From positions 17,510 to 81,509 of the forward strand of contig JAVEWG010000012.1 in assembly GCA_034004685.1 (NCBI GenBank): a stretch of DNA of 64,000 bases, given 5' to 3'. Numbering within the stretch: position 1 is the first letter of the stretch; the number at the start of each line of letters is the position of its first letter. The notes under the pieces were generated by a model that searched no databases, was not told the DNA's origin, and was given only the letters and a program-made list of their open reading frames with translations. Shown in pieces: positions 17,684 through 27,012 of this stretch. Position numbers and translations under genes: made by a program. This DNA comes from JAEUNX01 sp034004685 (lineage in GTDB: Bacteria; Pseudomonadota; Gammaproteobacteria; Burkholderiales; Rhodocyclaceae).

Positions 17684-17860
17684 CCATTGACGCCGATCAA
17701 GCCAGGGCGGGAAAACCCGGAGTCGCCCGGGTAGGCACGCAAGTGCCAAGGTGGGCGGCATCCCTTCACAACCACGACATCAACACCACCCCTGGAATCC
17801 GACGGAGGCTCGAATCGCGGATACTTCCCTCTGGACAAGACGGTTAGGCCGGTTTCGATT

Positions 17861-18163
17861 CCTGTTGTCGATGACTCCCCGTTGGCCCACAAGATGTTGA
17901 TCAAGGTGCGGCCACCAGACCGGGAATCGAGATCAGGCAAGCCGCCAGGGCGGTCGAAGCCTTGGCGGCCGACCGGGCCGTGGATGTGATGTCTCCATCT
18001 GACCATGCCGGAAATGGACGGATACGAGGCGCTCCAGACCCTTCGCAGTGAAGATCTGAACAGCCTCGTCATCGTCGTGTCGGCGGACATTCAACCCAAG
18101 GCTCGGACGCGGGGGTGCGAACTGGGCGCCATCGCCTTCATCTAGAAGCCGGTGGATGCGCGG
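17861..18163 (+). pseudogene. Decayed response-regulator receiver domain
   Basis: Broken plus-strand frames together spell a receiver domain. The first frame gives PVVDDSPLAHKMLIKV (from 17861), a second gives EIRQAARAVEALAADRAVDVM, and a third, from about 18004, gives MPEMDGYEALQTLRSEDL then LVIVVSADIQPKAR and ELGAIAFI. A TAG at 18143-18145 then interrupts the otherwise expected KPVDA. The acidic pair, the MPxMDG element, the VSAD segment and the KP motif are in the correct order, so the origin is clear. At least two frameshifts, a lost phosphorylation-site region and the in-frame stop make function impossible. Confidence 0.75.
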
Positions 18164-18201
18164 ACCCGCAGCGTGGGTCCCGGCAAGGATTCGGCGCTCT
18201 G

Positions 18202-18420
18202 CTAACCGCCCCCGCCCCCACAGGCGCAGCCCCGCCACTGGGCCATGTCCGCCAGGGGCGCCAACACCTCCTCGGGGCTCAGGCCCTGCTCATAGGCCTC
18301 CCGATGCCCCCCGGGGGCGGTGCACACCGCCCAGGACAAATCCCGCTCAGCCGCCAGCTCGGCCAGCTTGGCCAGCCAGGCTTCATGGGAAAGGCTTGAG
18401 CTTTGGGAAACGGCTGACAT
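18202..18420 (-). CDS. Small protein with a CACGGGGG tail
   Basis: A 72-residue protein not recognised by me. It starts at the ATG at 18420 (MSAVSQSSSLSHEAWLAKLA), has a helical N-terminal half, a middle AVCTAPGGHREAYEQGLSPEEVL, and ends ADMAQWRGCACGGGGG. The Cys-Ala-Cys followed by five glycines is unusual; Gly-Gly tails occur in ubiquitin-like sulfur carriers, and CxC motifs bind metal, but neither is proved here. A moderate GGAG-containing site precedes the start. It lies opposite the receiver pseudogene and 239 bp from the next gene. Confidence 0.55.
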   Translation of the reverse strand: MSAVSQSSSLSHEAWLAKLAELAAERDLSWAVCTAPGGHREAYEQGLSPEEVLAPLADMAQWRGCACGGGGG

Positions 18421-18659
18421 GGGTGATCTCCGTGGCGAGGGTTCAGGTGGTAGCAGCAGGTTGGCGCCAAGGCTCCGGGGCCGGCCCCGCCCAATTTGCC
18501 CCACCCTTCCCAGCCTGTCCATAAGCACCCGGCAATTCCACCCCCCTATCCACGCCAGGCTTGATTGTCACGAGGGCCACCTATCATGAAGAGACGGGGT
18601 CCCCCTCCCAAGCCGTCGGCAGCGTCGGCGCCCCGCCCCGCTTCAAATAGGAGATCCTC

Positions 18660-19136
18660 ATGACCAAGGCCGCCCCCATTCCCCCTGACATGCACACCCT
18701 CACCCCCCACCTGGTCTGCCGCAACGCTGCCCAGGCCATCGATTTTTACGTTCGCGCCTTCGGCGCCGTGGAGTGCTTCCGCCTGCCCGGCCCGGACGGC
18801 CGGCTGATGCACGCCCAGGTCATCATCGGCGACTCGCCGGTGATGCTGGTGGACGAATTCCCCGAACAGGGCTGCGCCAACAGCCCCCAATCCTTAAAGG
18901 GCTCACCGGTGACCCTCCATCTCTACGTGGCGGACGCCGACGCCACTATGGCCCGGGCGGAAGCCGCCGGCGCCAAGGTGATCATGGCGGCGGCCGACAT
19001 GTTCTGGGGCGACCGCTACGGCCGTCTGGAAGACCCCTTCGGCCACCAATGGGCCGTGGCAACCCACGTGCGGGACCTGACCCCCGAGGAAATCTCCGCC
19101 GCCGCGGCTCAGGCCTTTGCCGGCAAGCCGGCCTGA
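18660..19136 (+). CDS. VOC family (PhnB/glyoxalase-like) protein
   Basis: A 158-residue protein with a full PhnB-type vicinal oxygen chelate fold: LTPHLVCRNAAQAIDFYVRAFGAVE, then MHAQVIIGDSPVMLVDE, SPVTLHLYVADADATMARAEAAGAKVIM, and FWGDRYGRLEDPFGHQWAVATH. The family includes dioxygenase-like, glyoxalase-like and resistance proteins, and members of this subgroup are mostly uncharacterised. An AGGAG-like site lies just before the start. No operon partner follows. Confidence 0.88.
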   Translation: MTKAAPIPPDMHTLTPHLVCRNAAQAIDFYVRAFGAVECFRLPGPDGRLMHAQVIIGDSPVMLVDEFPEQGCANSPQSLKGSPVTLHLYVADADATMARAEAAGAKVIMAAADMFWGDRYGRLEDPFGHQWAVATHVRDLTPEEISAAAAQAFAGKPA

Positions 19137-19771
19137 GTAACCCTCCTGGAACGCTACGCCCACCCCTTTTTGTCCTGCTGCCAAGAGGCCCTGGTCACCC
19201 ACTACGAAAACACCACACCCATTCAATTCCGCCTGCTCACCCCGAGGACGGAGCGACCATGGGGGAATTCGGCGCCCTGAGGTCCCTGAAGCGTTTTCCG
19301 ATCCGGAAGAAGGCCGGCCGCACGGCGCTGGCGGCCCGCATCATCCGAGTACCTGGATTTCCACCATCCCGGCGCGGTGCGCCTGATCCCCCGTCCCCCA
19401 GCACGCGCCCAAACACCATCCATCCAGGGTGCGCCCCCTCTGGATTTCCTCGCCCCTGACGGACAGGCGGACCTTCTGCAACACCCAGGATTCGGCGCGG
19501 CTCACGGCGAAGCATTCCCCGGCCGGAAAGCCCCACCCCCTTCGAAAGCGAACCCTTTGGAAGCGGCGTAAACCAGATGGACCGGCACTTGGACGGCGGT
19601 GGCCGCGCTCGCGACCAGCGTCGCCGTGGCCAGACGCGCCTTGCCAATACGCAGGTCCATGGCCCTCCACCCATGCCCTTTGACACAACCCGCAGCCCGG
19701 GCCCGGCGATGACCCTACAATAGCAAAATGGCATAGAGATCCCGCCCTTCCCGACCCACCACCCAAGGAGA
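19137..19771. other. Intergenic region with possible gene remnants
   Basis: No intact gene is supported in these 635 bp. Two stretches look like decayed coding DNA: a plus-strand frame (about 19149-19263) reading FLSCCQEALVTHYENTTPIQFRLLTP, and a minus-strand frame beginning near 19664 that reads MDLRIGKARLATATLVASAAT. I recognise neither. The promoter of the DUF2235 gene probably lies at the right end. Confidence 0.35.
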
Positions 19772-20857
19772 ATGACCGTGAGACGGCTCGTCATGTGCTT
19801 CGACGGCACCTGGAACCAAGTCAAGGATCAGACCAATGTATCCCGCATCCACGCGGCGATAGCCGCCATCCCCGAACAGGCTGGTGCCCCCGTTCCCCAA
19901 CTCAAATACTACGACGAGGGGGTGGGCACCCACCTGGGTAGCAAGATCAGCGGTGGCATGGTGGGCGCGGGGCTGACCCGGAACATTCAGGAGGGCTACG
20001 CATGGCTGATCCAACACTGGCAGCCGGAAGACCAGCTATTCCTGTTCGGTTTCAGTCGGGGGGCCTTCACAGCCCGCAGCCTGGCGGGACTGATCGGCGC
20101 CTGCGGCATCCTCAAGGAACGAGACCCGGACCGAAACGCCCGAGTGCGCAAGGCGGACGCACTCCTGCAGGCCGCCCAGATCACCGAACTCTATAAACTC
20201 AGCCACAAGCGAGGTAGCGACCCTTTCGATGACCTGGGAGACAAGACCCGCCCGACGCGCATCCATTTCATCGGCGTTTGGGACACTGTGGGCGCCCTGG
20301 GTGTGCCCCTCCTCAACCTGAGTTACGCCGAGGATTTCCACGACACCGAACTGGGAGACAAGGTAGACCACGCCTATCATGCCCTGGCCATCGACGAGCA
20401 CCGCAAGGACTACCAGGCCACGCTATGGACCCGCATCCCCGATCCGGCCCGCCAGCAGGTGGAGCAACGCTGGTTCCCCGGCGCCCATGCCAACGTTGGG
20501 GGCGGCTATGAAGACGATCTGCTACCCGAGCCGCCACTGGCCTGGATTGCCCAAAAGGCCCACGACTGCGGCCTGCACATCTCGAACGAGCTGATCCGCC
20601 TGGACGGCAACGAATACCGTTCCCCGGTACGGGACTCCTTCGCCGAATTTGGCCTCGGGCTCTACCAGTGGGTCAAGCTCAAGCAGCCCTACTTCCGCCC
20701 CATCGGTGAAACCGTCAATGAAACCGTGGATGAAACCGCCCTCAAAAAATGGGCGGCGGAAATCGACTACCGTCCGGTGAACCTGGCCCATGCCACCCCC
20801 CGGGTTGCCCTACCCGGAGTGGGCGTTGCCCGGGGCTCCCTGACATCTCCAGCCTGA
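19772..20857 (+). CDS. DUF2235 alpha/beta-hydrolase (Tle1-like)
   Basis: A 361-residue DUF2235 protein. The hydrolase triad is visible: nucleophile S95 in GFSRGAF, D171 in GVWDTVGALG and H239 in WFPGAHANVGGGY; the N-terminal RRLVMCFDGTWN is diagnostic. Related domains occur in type VI secretion phospholipases (Tle1) and in stand-alone cytosolic proteins. There is no signal peptide, and no VgrG, PAAR or immunity gene is seen. An AAGGAG site precedes the ATG. It is followed after 29 bp by a membrane-protein gene, probably in the same operon, which may be its partner. Confidence 0.9.
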   Translation: MTVRRLVMCFDGTWNQVKDQTNVSRIHAAIAAIPEQAGAPVPQLKYYDEGVGTHLGSKISGGMVGAGLTRNIQEGYAWLIQHWQPEDQLFLFGFSRGAFTARSLAGLIGACGILKERDPDRNARVRKADALLQAAQITELYKLSHKRGSDPFDDLGDKTRPTRIHFIGVWDTVGALGVPLLNLSYAEDFHDTELGDKVDHAYHALAIDEHRKDYQATLWTRIPDPARQQVEQRWFPGAHANVGGGYEDDLLPEPPLAWIAQKAHDCGLHISNELIRLDGNEYRSPVRDSFAEFGLGLYQWVKLKQPYFRPIGETVNETVDETALKKWAAEIDYRPVNLAHATPRVALPGVGVARGSLTSPA

Positions 20858-20886
20858 CCCCGCCCAGACCAGCACAGGAGGTTTTC

Positions 20887-21834
20887 ATGAATACCCTGCT
20901 CGACGTGGCCATCGGCCTGGCCCTGATTTTCTTTCTGGCGTCCATGCTGTGTTCCAGCATCCAGGAAATCCTGGCTCGCGCCTGTTCGTCTCGAGGCAAG
21001 CTCATGCGGGAAGGGCTGAACAGCCTGGTGCCCGACCGTTGGCTATACCTGCGTCTCATCAACCATCCCATGGTCTCCAGCCTCTATCGCGGTCAACCCG
21101 GCAAGGGCAGCCCTCCCTCCTACTTACCCGCCCGCAACTTCACCCTCGCTCTCGCCGACGCCCTGCTCCTGCGCCACCGGCTGAACGGCGCCGAAAACCG
21201 CCCCCTTACCCTGGATTCCCTGCGGCTGGCGGTGCGCCATGCAAGATCCAAGGATCTGGCCATCGGCCATAGTCTCCTGCCCATCCTTGAAGCGGCCCCC
21301 GACTTGGAGAGCGCCCTGGCCCAGCTGGACACTTGGTTCGACACTGCCATGGATCGGGTCACCGGCTGGTACAAGGCCAACGCCCAGAAGATGCTGTTCT
21401 TCATCGCGCTGGTGTTGGCGGTGGCCTTCAACATCGATACCCTGCGGATCGCCACCACCCTCAGCCATTCCCCCGCGCAACGTACCCAGATCCTGGCCAC
21501 GGCCATCGCCCTGACCGACCAGGGCCAGGCCGCCACGCCACCCACCATCGATCCCAAGGCCGAGCTGAAGGCTCTGGCCGCCACAGGCCTGCCCATCGGC
21601 TACACCTGCCTCGCCCCCAAACCCCAAGCCAGCGGGCTAAAGGACAAGGCAAACTGGCTGCAAGACTGCTGGACCACCACCCTCTCCACTGATCGGGCCA
21701 GCCTGGCCCTCAGCATTCTGGGCTGGCTCCTCACCGCCCTGGCCACCAGCCTGGGCGCCCCCTTCTGGTTCGACGCCATGAAACGGCTGGTGAACTTGCG
21801 CAGCGCGGGGCCCAAACCGGGGAAGGCGAGCTAA
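20887..21834 (+). CDS. Uncharacterised membrane protein next to the DUF2235 gene
   Basis: A 315-residue protein not recognised with confidence. It has an N-terminal membrane helix (residues 3-22, LLDVAIGLALIFFLASMLCSS), a cytosolic or periplasmic stretch of about 150 residues, a second helix (about 172-190, MLFFIALVLAVAFNIDTLRIA) and a third near residue 275 (LALSILGWLLTALATSLGAPFWFDAMKRL). The segment SIQEILARACSSRGKLMREGL after the first helix recurs in my memory of uncharacterised membrane proteins with the same layout. The ATG at 20887 follows CAGGAGG. Its proximity to the hydrolase gene suggests a functional pair. Confidence 0.8.
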   Translation: MNTLLDVAIGLALIFFLASMLCSSIQEILARACSSRGKLMREGLNSLVPDRWLYLRLINHPMVSSLYRGQPGKGSPPSYLPARNFTLALADALLLRHRLNGAENRPLTLDSLRLAVRHARSKDLAIGHSLLPILEAAPDLESALAQLDTWFDTAMDRVTGWYKANAQKMLFFIALVLAVAFNIDTLRIATTLSHSPAQRTQILATAIALTDQGQAATPPTIDPKAELKALAATGLPIGYTCLAPKPQASGLKDKANWLQDCWTTTLSTDRASLALSILGWLLTALATSLGAPFWFDAMKRLVNLRSAGPKPGKAS

Positions 21835-22115
21835 CGGAAACTTGGGCGGGGACCAGCGTCCTGGCACTGCAGCCCATCAGGACACTGGGCGGCACTCGGT
21901 CGAGGTGAACCACGGCTTCCCGGCAGAGGACGGCGGGATCGGGACCGGCGGGGCGTAAAAGTCCCCGACCAAAGCATGGGCCGATGCCCTCGCCGGGCAA
22001 ATAGCCCGGGCTGGACGAACCGGACACCAGCTTTTACACCACGCCATCGAAACTCCGGCTATGTTGATGAACGGGACGCTTCACCCCGTTTTCCCACCCA
22101 TCCAGGAGATCCATC

Positions 22116-22637
22116 ATGCCCCGCAAGACCTTCGCCGCCGCCCTGATCCTGGCAAGCCTGACCAGCCCCCCCGTCCTGGCGGACAAACCCGACTGGGCCG
22201 GCGGCGGCAGGCACGACAAGGCGGACAGGGGTGGCCCAGGCGGGCGGGATGACTACCGGGAACCCCGCCACGACCCGGGCAACCGGGATGAGCGCCGGCG
22301 CGACGGCCCCGGCCCGGGCATCTCTCTGCACTTCGGCGACCACCAGCGTGGCATCGCCCGCCGCTATTATCACAACGAATTTTCCCGGGGCCACTGTCCG
22401 CCGGGGCTCGCCAAGAAGGGCAATGGCTGCCTGCCCCCGGGCCAGGCCAGGCGGTGGACCCGGGGCCGCCCCCTGCCCCGGGACGTGGTCTATTACGACC
22501 TGCCCCCCGCCCTGGTGGTGGAACTGGGCGTCCCGCCCGCCGGCCACCGCTACGTGCGGGTGGCCTCCGACATCCTGCTGATCGCTATCGGCACCAGCAT
22601 GGTGGTAGACGCCATCGAGGACCTCAACAGCCGATAA
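22116..22637 (+). CDS. CigR/RcnB-like periplasmic protein
   Basis: A 173-residue exported protein: signal peptide (residues 1-22, ALILASLTSPPVLA), a long Gly/Arg/Asp-rich disordered part, then GLAKKGNGCLPPGQARRW and the C-terminal segment GHRYVRVASDILLIAIGTSMVVDAIEDL that is typical of RcnB/CigR family proteins. Members act in metal homeostasis or as virulence modulators; the role here is unknown. No partner gene is seen nearby. Confidence 0.8.
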   Translation: MPRKTFAAALILASLTSPPVLADKPDWAGGGRHDKADRGGPGGRDDYREPRHDPGNRDERRRDGPGPGISLHFGDHQRGIARRYYHNEFSRGHCPPGLAKKGNGCLPPGQARRWTRGRPLPRDVVYYDLPPALVVELGVPPAGHRYVRVASDILLIAIGTSMVVDAIEDLNSR

Positions 22638-22681
22638 GCCCCCCATCGAGATAGCCGCTATCAACCGGGGCATGCCAAATC

Positions 22682-22721
22682 GGTAAATTCTCACGCCGGA
22701 TGGCAATCCGGGGAATTTACC
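22682..22721. other. Nested inverted repeat
   Basis: The arms GGTAAATTC (22682-22690) and GAATTTACC (22713-22721) enclose a second small stem CCGGA / TCCGG. There is no T run, so it is not a clear terminator of the CigR-like gene; it may be a protein-binding site ahead of the next operon. Confidence 0.45.
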
Positions 22722-22762
22722 CTTGTCAACGCAACCATCGGCAGGTCTAATTTCAAATAGCC

Positions 22763-23161
22763 ATGCTAGGGAGTCAACAATTCCCTGGCATTGAGGCTAT
22801 TCGCGGCCATGGACCTGACCACATGCAAAAGCTCGTGCGCCACCACACCCTCCGAGCCACCCTCGGAGAGTTCGTTTTACCCCCCATCGACGATGGCCTG
22901 GTGTTGGGGCGCCTTTCCCCGATTGGCCATGTGGCCATCGGCAAGGCCTTGAGCCTCTTGACGACCACCGCCTTCGAGCACCTTCAGGTGGAAGATGACG
23001 TCATCAGCGACATCCTGGTGCGCAGCGCGATCTTGCGCAAGATTCCCGCCGAGGGTCTGGTGGAATTCGTCCTGGATCACGTCAAGCCCCTGATGGGATC
23101 CGATGAAATCATCCACCTCAACCTGGACGTGCAGGTAACCCTGGAAGCGGGCAAGCGATGA
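22763..23161 (+). CDS. Uncharacterised protein coupled to a c-di-GMP gene
   Basis: A protein of up to 132 residues that I do not recognise. It has alternating helices and strands (LRATLGEFVLPPIDDGLVLG, IGKALSLLTTTAFEHLQVEDDV, LVEFVLDHVKPLMG) and resembles a small regulatory domain. An ATG at 22823 is an alternative start; neither start has a strong ribosome site. The stop overlaps the next start by 4 bp (ATGA), so the two proteins are probably made together and this one may be a partner or sensor of the signalling protein. Confidence 0.6.
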   Translation: MLGSQQFPGIEAIRGHGPDHMQKLVRHHTLRATLGEFVLPPIDDGLVLGRLSPIGHVAIGKALSLLTTTAFEHLQVEDDVISDILVRSAILRKIPAEGLVEFVLDHVKPLMGSDEIIHLNLDVQVTLEAGKR

Positions 23162-25308
23162 ACAGGCCGCTGAGAGTAGGGGACTGCCTGTGCGACCGCA
23201 TGGCGAGGGTCAATGCCCTGCAGCGTTACCGGGATGTGATTCAGGAAGGGGGCTCGCCCCCGAAGGTTTTCGCGGTCATGGATGATGACCACGGTTTTCT
23301 TGGCTTGGTGGATGAACGGCAGGCAGCCCTTTTTCCGACCCGGATATTCGCCGATCTGATGGTCCGCCGCGTGCCGGCGCCCATCCTGGCGACCGACTCC
23401 CTGGAAGAGGCCCTGTCGCGGCTGGAGCAGGACAAACTCGATCATCTGGCGGTGATTGGGGAGGACGGCCGCTTTGTCGGGGCCATATCCCAGTGGAGCC
23501 TGATCGCGGGCCTTTTGAGGGCGGAGCGGGCCACCCTGAAGGACCGGGAGTCCCTCATCCGCCGGCTGGAAGACGAAATCGACCACCACCGTATCGCCGC
23601 CTCGGTTTTCGATACGACCAGCGAAGGCATTCTGGTGACCGATGCCAACGGAATCATCCTGCTGGTGAATCGCGCCTTTGAAAATGTGACCGGCTATGGC
23701 CTGGCCGATGTACGCGGCCATACGCCAGCCATTTTGAATTCCGGCATTCACGATGCCGATTTCTATGCCAAGTTTTACTTAGACCTCCGGGAGCAAGGCG
23801 CCTGGCAAGGCGAAATCTGGAACAGGCGCAAGAACGGCGAGACCTATCCCGAATGGTTGCACGTCAATGCCGTGCGGGATGACGATGGGTGCGTGACCCA
23901 TTTTGTCGGGATTTTTTCCGACATCAGCATGCACAAGGAAGTCCAGCAGCGGCTGCACCGCCTGGCCTATTTCGACGCCCTGACCGGCCTGCCCAATCGC
24001 CTGTTGTTCCTGGATCGGCTGGAACGCACGATTGCCCGCTGCCAGCGCGGCGGCAAGGGGTTTGCCTTGTTGTTCCTGGATCTGGACCGGTTCAAGACCA
24101 TCAACGATTCCCTGGGCCATGGTTTTGGCGACCAGGTGCTGGCGGGCGCCGCGGCGGTGATGCAGGACACCATTCGGAGCGCCGACACCCTGGCCCGACT
24201 AAGTGGCGACGAGTTCACCATCATCATTGAGGACGGCAGCAACGACTGGGCAGCGGAGGCGGTCGCACGCAAGTTGATCGCGGCTTTGAACCGGCCCATG
24301 GCAATTACCGGCCGCGAGGTGTTTGTTTCGGCCAGTATCGGCATCAGCCGTTTCCCGGACGATGGGGGGGACACGGAAACGCTCTTGAAGAGCGCCGACA
24401 TCGCCATGTACCAGGCCAAGGAAAGCGGGCGTTCGACATTCCGCTTCTTCAAGCCGGAAATGAACGTCCAGCTCCATGAGCGGCTGGATCTGGAGGAAGG
24501 TATCCGCCATGGCCTGGAGACGGATCAATTCTGGTTGGCCTATCAGCCCCAGATCCGTCTTGCCGACGGCCAGGTTTCCGGCGTTGAGGTGCTGCTGCGG
24601 TGGCGGCATCCTGCCTTGGGTGAAATTCCGCCGGCCAAGTTCATCCCCATCGCCGAGGACAGCGGCCTGATTCACAGTCTGGGGAGTTGGGTGTTGAAAC
24701 AGGTAGAGACCCGTATCGCCGAGTTCGGCATGGAGGATGACGGGGAAAAATTCCGCGTGGCCATCAACTTTTCTCCGGTCCAGCTGGCCGAAACGGTGAT
24801 GCGGGATATCGGCGAGGCGGCCCTGCGTTGCCCCCCTTCGGTGGTCCTGGAACTGGAGATCACCGAAAGCACCTTGATGACCAGCGACAAGTTCACCCTG
24901 GGCTTCTTCGAAGCCCTGGGCCAATCGGGGATACAGGTCTCGGTGGATGATTTTGGCACTGGCTATTCCAATCTGGCCAACCTGAAGCATCTCCCCATCC
25001 AGCGCCTCAAGATCGACCGATCCTTCGTGCAGGACATGGAAGGCGATCACGCCAGCCGCCAGATTGTCACCGCCATCATCAGCATCGCCCACAGCCTGGG
25101 CATGACCGTGGTTGCCGAAGGGGTGGAAACGCCCGGTCAGGCACGAATCCTGACCGACCTGGGTTGCGATGAAGTGCAAGGCTATTTGTACTGCCGGCCG
25201 GTCTCCCTGGATCAATTCCGCAGCTTCATGAAGGACCACCGGCGGATCATTCCGGACTGGCCTTCTCCGGCGGGGCCGTGTGATTGCAATAGCACCTCGC
25301 ACCCGTAA
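23158..25308 (+). CDS. CBS-PAS-GGDEF-EAL c-di-GMP signalling protein
   Basis: A 716-residue cytosolic protein with no membrane segment. Residues about 10-125 look like a CBS pair (LMVRRVPAPILATDSLEEALSRL, HLAVIGEDGRFVGAISQ); a PAS domain follows (about 145-265, FDTTSEGILVTDANGIILLVN). The GGDEF domain carries SGDEF instead of GGDEF and an RSAD inhibitory site five residues upstream. The EAL domain has EVL in place of EAL but keeps the key residues: NFSPVQL, LEITEST, DDFGTGYSNL, LKIDRSFV, AEGVET and QGYL. Both activities may be intact. It follows the unknown upstream gene by an ATGA overlap and faces the MocR gene tail to tail. Confidence 0.92.
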   Translation: MNRPLRVGDCLCDRMARVNALQRYRDVIQEGGSPPKVFAVMDDDHGFLGLVDERQAALFPTRIFADLMVRRVPAPILATDSLEEALSRLEQDKLDHLAVIGEDGRFVGAISQWSLIAGLLRAERATLKDRESLIRRLEDEIDHHRIAASVFDTTSEGILVTDANGIILLVNRAFENVTGYGLADVRGHTPAILNSGIHDADFYAKFYLDLREQGAWQGEIWNRRKNGETYPEWLHVNAVRDDDGCVTHFVGIFSDISMHKEVQQRLHRLAYFDALTGLPNRLLFLDRLERTIARCQRGGKGFALLFLDLDRFKTINDSLGHGFGDQVLAGAAAVMQDTIRSADTLARLSGDEFTIIIEDGSNDWAAEAVARKLIAALNRPMAITGREVFVSASIGISRFPDDGGDTETLLKSADIAMYQAKESGRSTFRFFKPEMNVQLHERLDLEEGIRHGLETDQFWLAYQPQIRLADGQVSGVEVLLRWRHPALGEIPPAKFIPIAEDSGLIHSLGSWVLKQVETRIAEFGMEDDGEKFRVAINFSPVQLAETVMRDIGEAALRCPPSVVLELEITESTLMTSDKFTLGFFEALGQSGIQVSVDDFGTGYSNLANLKHLPIQRLKIDRSFVQDMEGDHASRQIVTAIISIAHSLGMTVVAEGVETPGQARILTDLGCDEVQGYLYCRPVSLDQFRSFMKDHRRIIPDWPSPAGPCDCNSTSHP

Positions 25309-25325
25309 CCAGCGATTGGGCCAGG

Positions 25326-26816
25326 TCAGCCAGCCCGGATGGGAAGGCCGGGCGAGTGGGCCACGAGCAAGGGCAAGCGTTTGCGAAAGTAGTCGAAGAG
25401 CTTGCCGTCGTTGGCTGCGGCGGCGGAAAAGCGCAACCAGGCCCGCTCCGGCTGGCGCAGAAAGAAGGCGTTGCCGGGGGTGAGCAGGTAGCCGTTGGCG
25501 ACAGCGTCGTCCGCCAGGATCTGGAGATCCACGCCCTCTGGCAGGGCCGCCCAGATGTACATGCCCCCCTCGGCGTCCAGGGCGGGCTGCAGGCCCACCT
25601 CCCGCAGGCCACGGATGGCGCTGGCCCGGCTGTGGGACAGGCGCGGGCGGATCCGTTCCAGGTGTTTGCGGTACTGGCCGCCGGTCAATAGTTCGAAAAC
25701 CAGCCGCTCGTCGAATTCAGACGAAGTCAGCACCGACAACATTTTCTGCTCCAGGAATAGCTCCAGCAACCGGGGGGCCGCCGCCAAATAACCCACTCGC
25801 AGGGCCGGACTCATCACCTTGGAAAAGCTGGAGAGAAAGATCACCCGCTCCAGCCGATCCACCTGGGCCAGGCGCAGGGGGTTGGCGGTGGGGTGGAAAT
25901 CCCCGCAGACATCGTCTTCCACGATCATGAAGCCATGGCGGCGGGCGAGTTCCAGCAGGCGGAAGGCGGTGACCGGATCGGTGGAGCCGCCGGTGGGGTT
26001 GTGGAGCAGGGTCTGGGTGAAGAACAGGCGCGGCCGGTGGGTCTGGCAGACCTGTTCCAGCACCTCCAGATCGGGCCCGCTGATCAGCCGGGGCACCCCC
26101 ACCAGCTTGAGGCCGTACGCCCGCAACTGGGCGTAGAGCCCGAAGTAGGCCGGCTCCTCCACCGCCACGGTTTCCCCCGGGGAAAGCAGCGCCCGGCAGA
26201 TCAGGTCGAAGCCCTGGGTCACCCCGAAGGTGGTGAGGAGGTTGTCCGGCGAGGTGGGAATCCCCATCAGCCCGAGCTTCAGGGCAAGCTGCTCCCGCAG
26301 GGGCGGATAGCCCTGGGGATGGGCGGGCTGGGCGTAGAAGCGTTTGCCACTGCGGGCCACCCTGGACAGCAGGCGGGCATTGAGCATGTCCTCCAGCCAG
26401 TGCTCCGGCAGAAAGCCGCTGCCCACTGGAGTGAGGCCCTCGGTGCGCTGCATCATCCCCCGCAGCAGGCCCACCGCGTCCAGGTGCACCGGCTCTGACG
26501 CGGGGCGCGCCACCCGGGGCACCTGCTGGCGAGGCAGCGCCACGAAATAGCCCGAGGCGGCCCGAGCCTCGATCAGACCCCGGGCGGTGAGGCGATCGTA
26601 GGCCGCCACCACCGTGGCCGCGCTCACCGGGACGGTGGCCGCCAGCTTGCGGATCGACGGCAGCCGCGTGCCCGGTGGCAACTGGCCATCCTGGATCTGT
26701 CCCGCCAGCTGGAGGACGATCTGGTCGATCAGGGGAATCTTCGAATCTCGGTCAACGTGAATCACGGGTACTACCCTCCTGTCGGGCTCCACCCGCCATG
26801 GGGCCGAGCTGGCCAT
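25326..26816 (-). CDS. MocR-type regulator (GntR helix-turn-helix plus aminotransferase domain)
   Basis: A 496-residue PLP-dependent regulator. Residues 22-90 form a GntR winged helix (IPLIDQIVLQLAGQIQDGQLPPGTRLPSIRKLA, then SAATVVAAYDRL); the rest is a fold-type I aminotransferase domain with HNPTGGSTD and the PLP lysine in SSFSKVMSPALRVGYL. The start at 26816 is the first ATG before the conserved part; its ribosome site is weak, and the longer open frame upstream has no similarity. MocR genes often regulate a divergent gene; here that is a DUF2917 gene, a pairing common in Betaproteobacteria. The ligand is unknown. Confidence 0.9.
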   Translation of the reverse strand: MASSAPWRVEPDRRVVPVIHVDRDSKIPLIDQIVLQLAGQIQDGQLPPGTRLPSIRKLAATVPVSAATVVAAYDRLTARGLIEARAASGYFVALPRQQVPRVARPASEPVHLDAVGLLRGMMQRTEGLTPVGSGFLPEHWLEDMLNARLLSRVARSGKRFYAQPAHPQGYPPLREQLALKLGLMGIPTSPDNLLTTFGVTQGFDLICRALLSPGETVAVEEPAYFGLYAQLRAYGLKLVGVPRLISGPDLEVLEQVCQTHRPRLFFTQTLLHNPTGGSTDPVTAFRLLELARRHGFMIVEDDVCGDFHPTANPLRLAQVDRLERVIFLSSFSKVMSPALRVGYLAAAPRLLELFLEQKMLSVLTSSEFDERLVFELLTGGQYRKHLERIRPRLSHSRASAIRGLREVGLQPALDAEGGMYIWAALPEGVDLQILADDAVANGYLLTPGNAFFLRQPERAWLRFSAAAANDGKLFDYFRKRLPLLVAHSPGLPIRAG

Positions 26817-27012
26817 GGAGCCATCATTGCCGGTTTGGCAGAGACTGGGAAGGGACGGATGAGGCCGCCCCGACGACCACTGTATTCCTTCTCCCACCCG
26901 TACAGGCCCGCCCGACCCGCGGCACAGTGCGCGGCCGCCGGGCCCGTCTGTCCGGGCCCCACGGCGGCGGGAGGGTTTAGCCTTGAGCCCTGTCATGCCA
27001 TCAGGGTTGATC

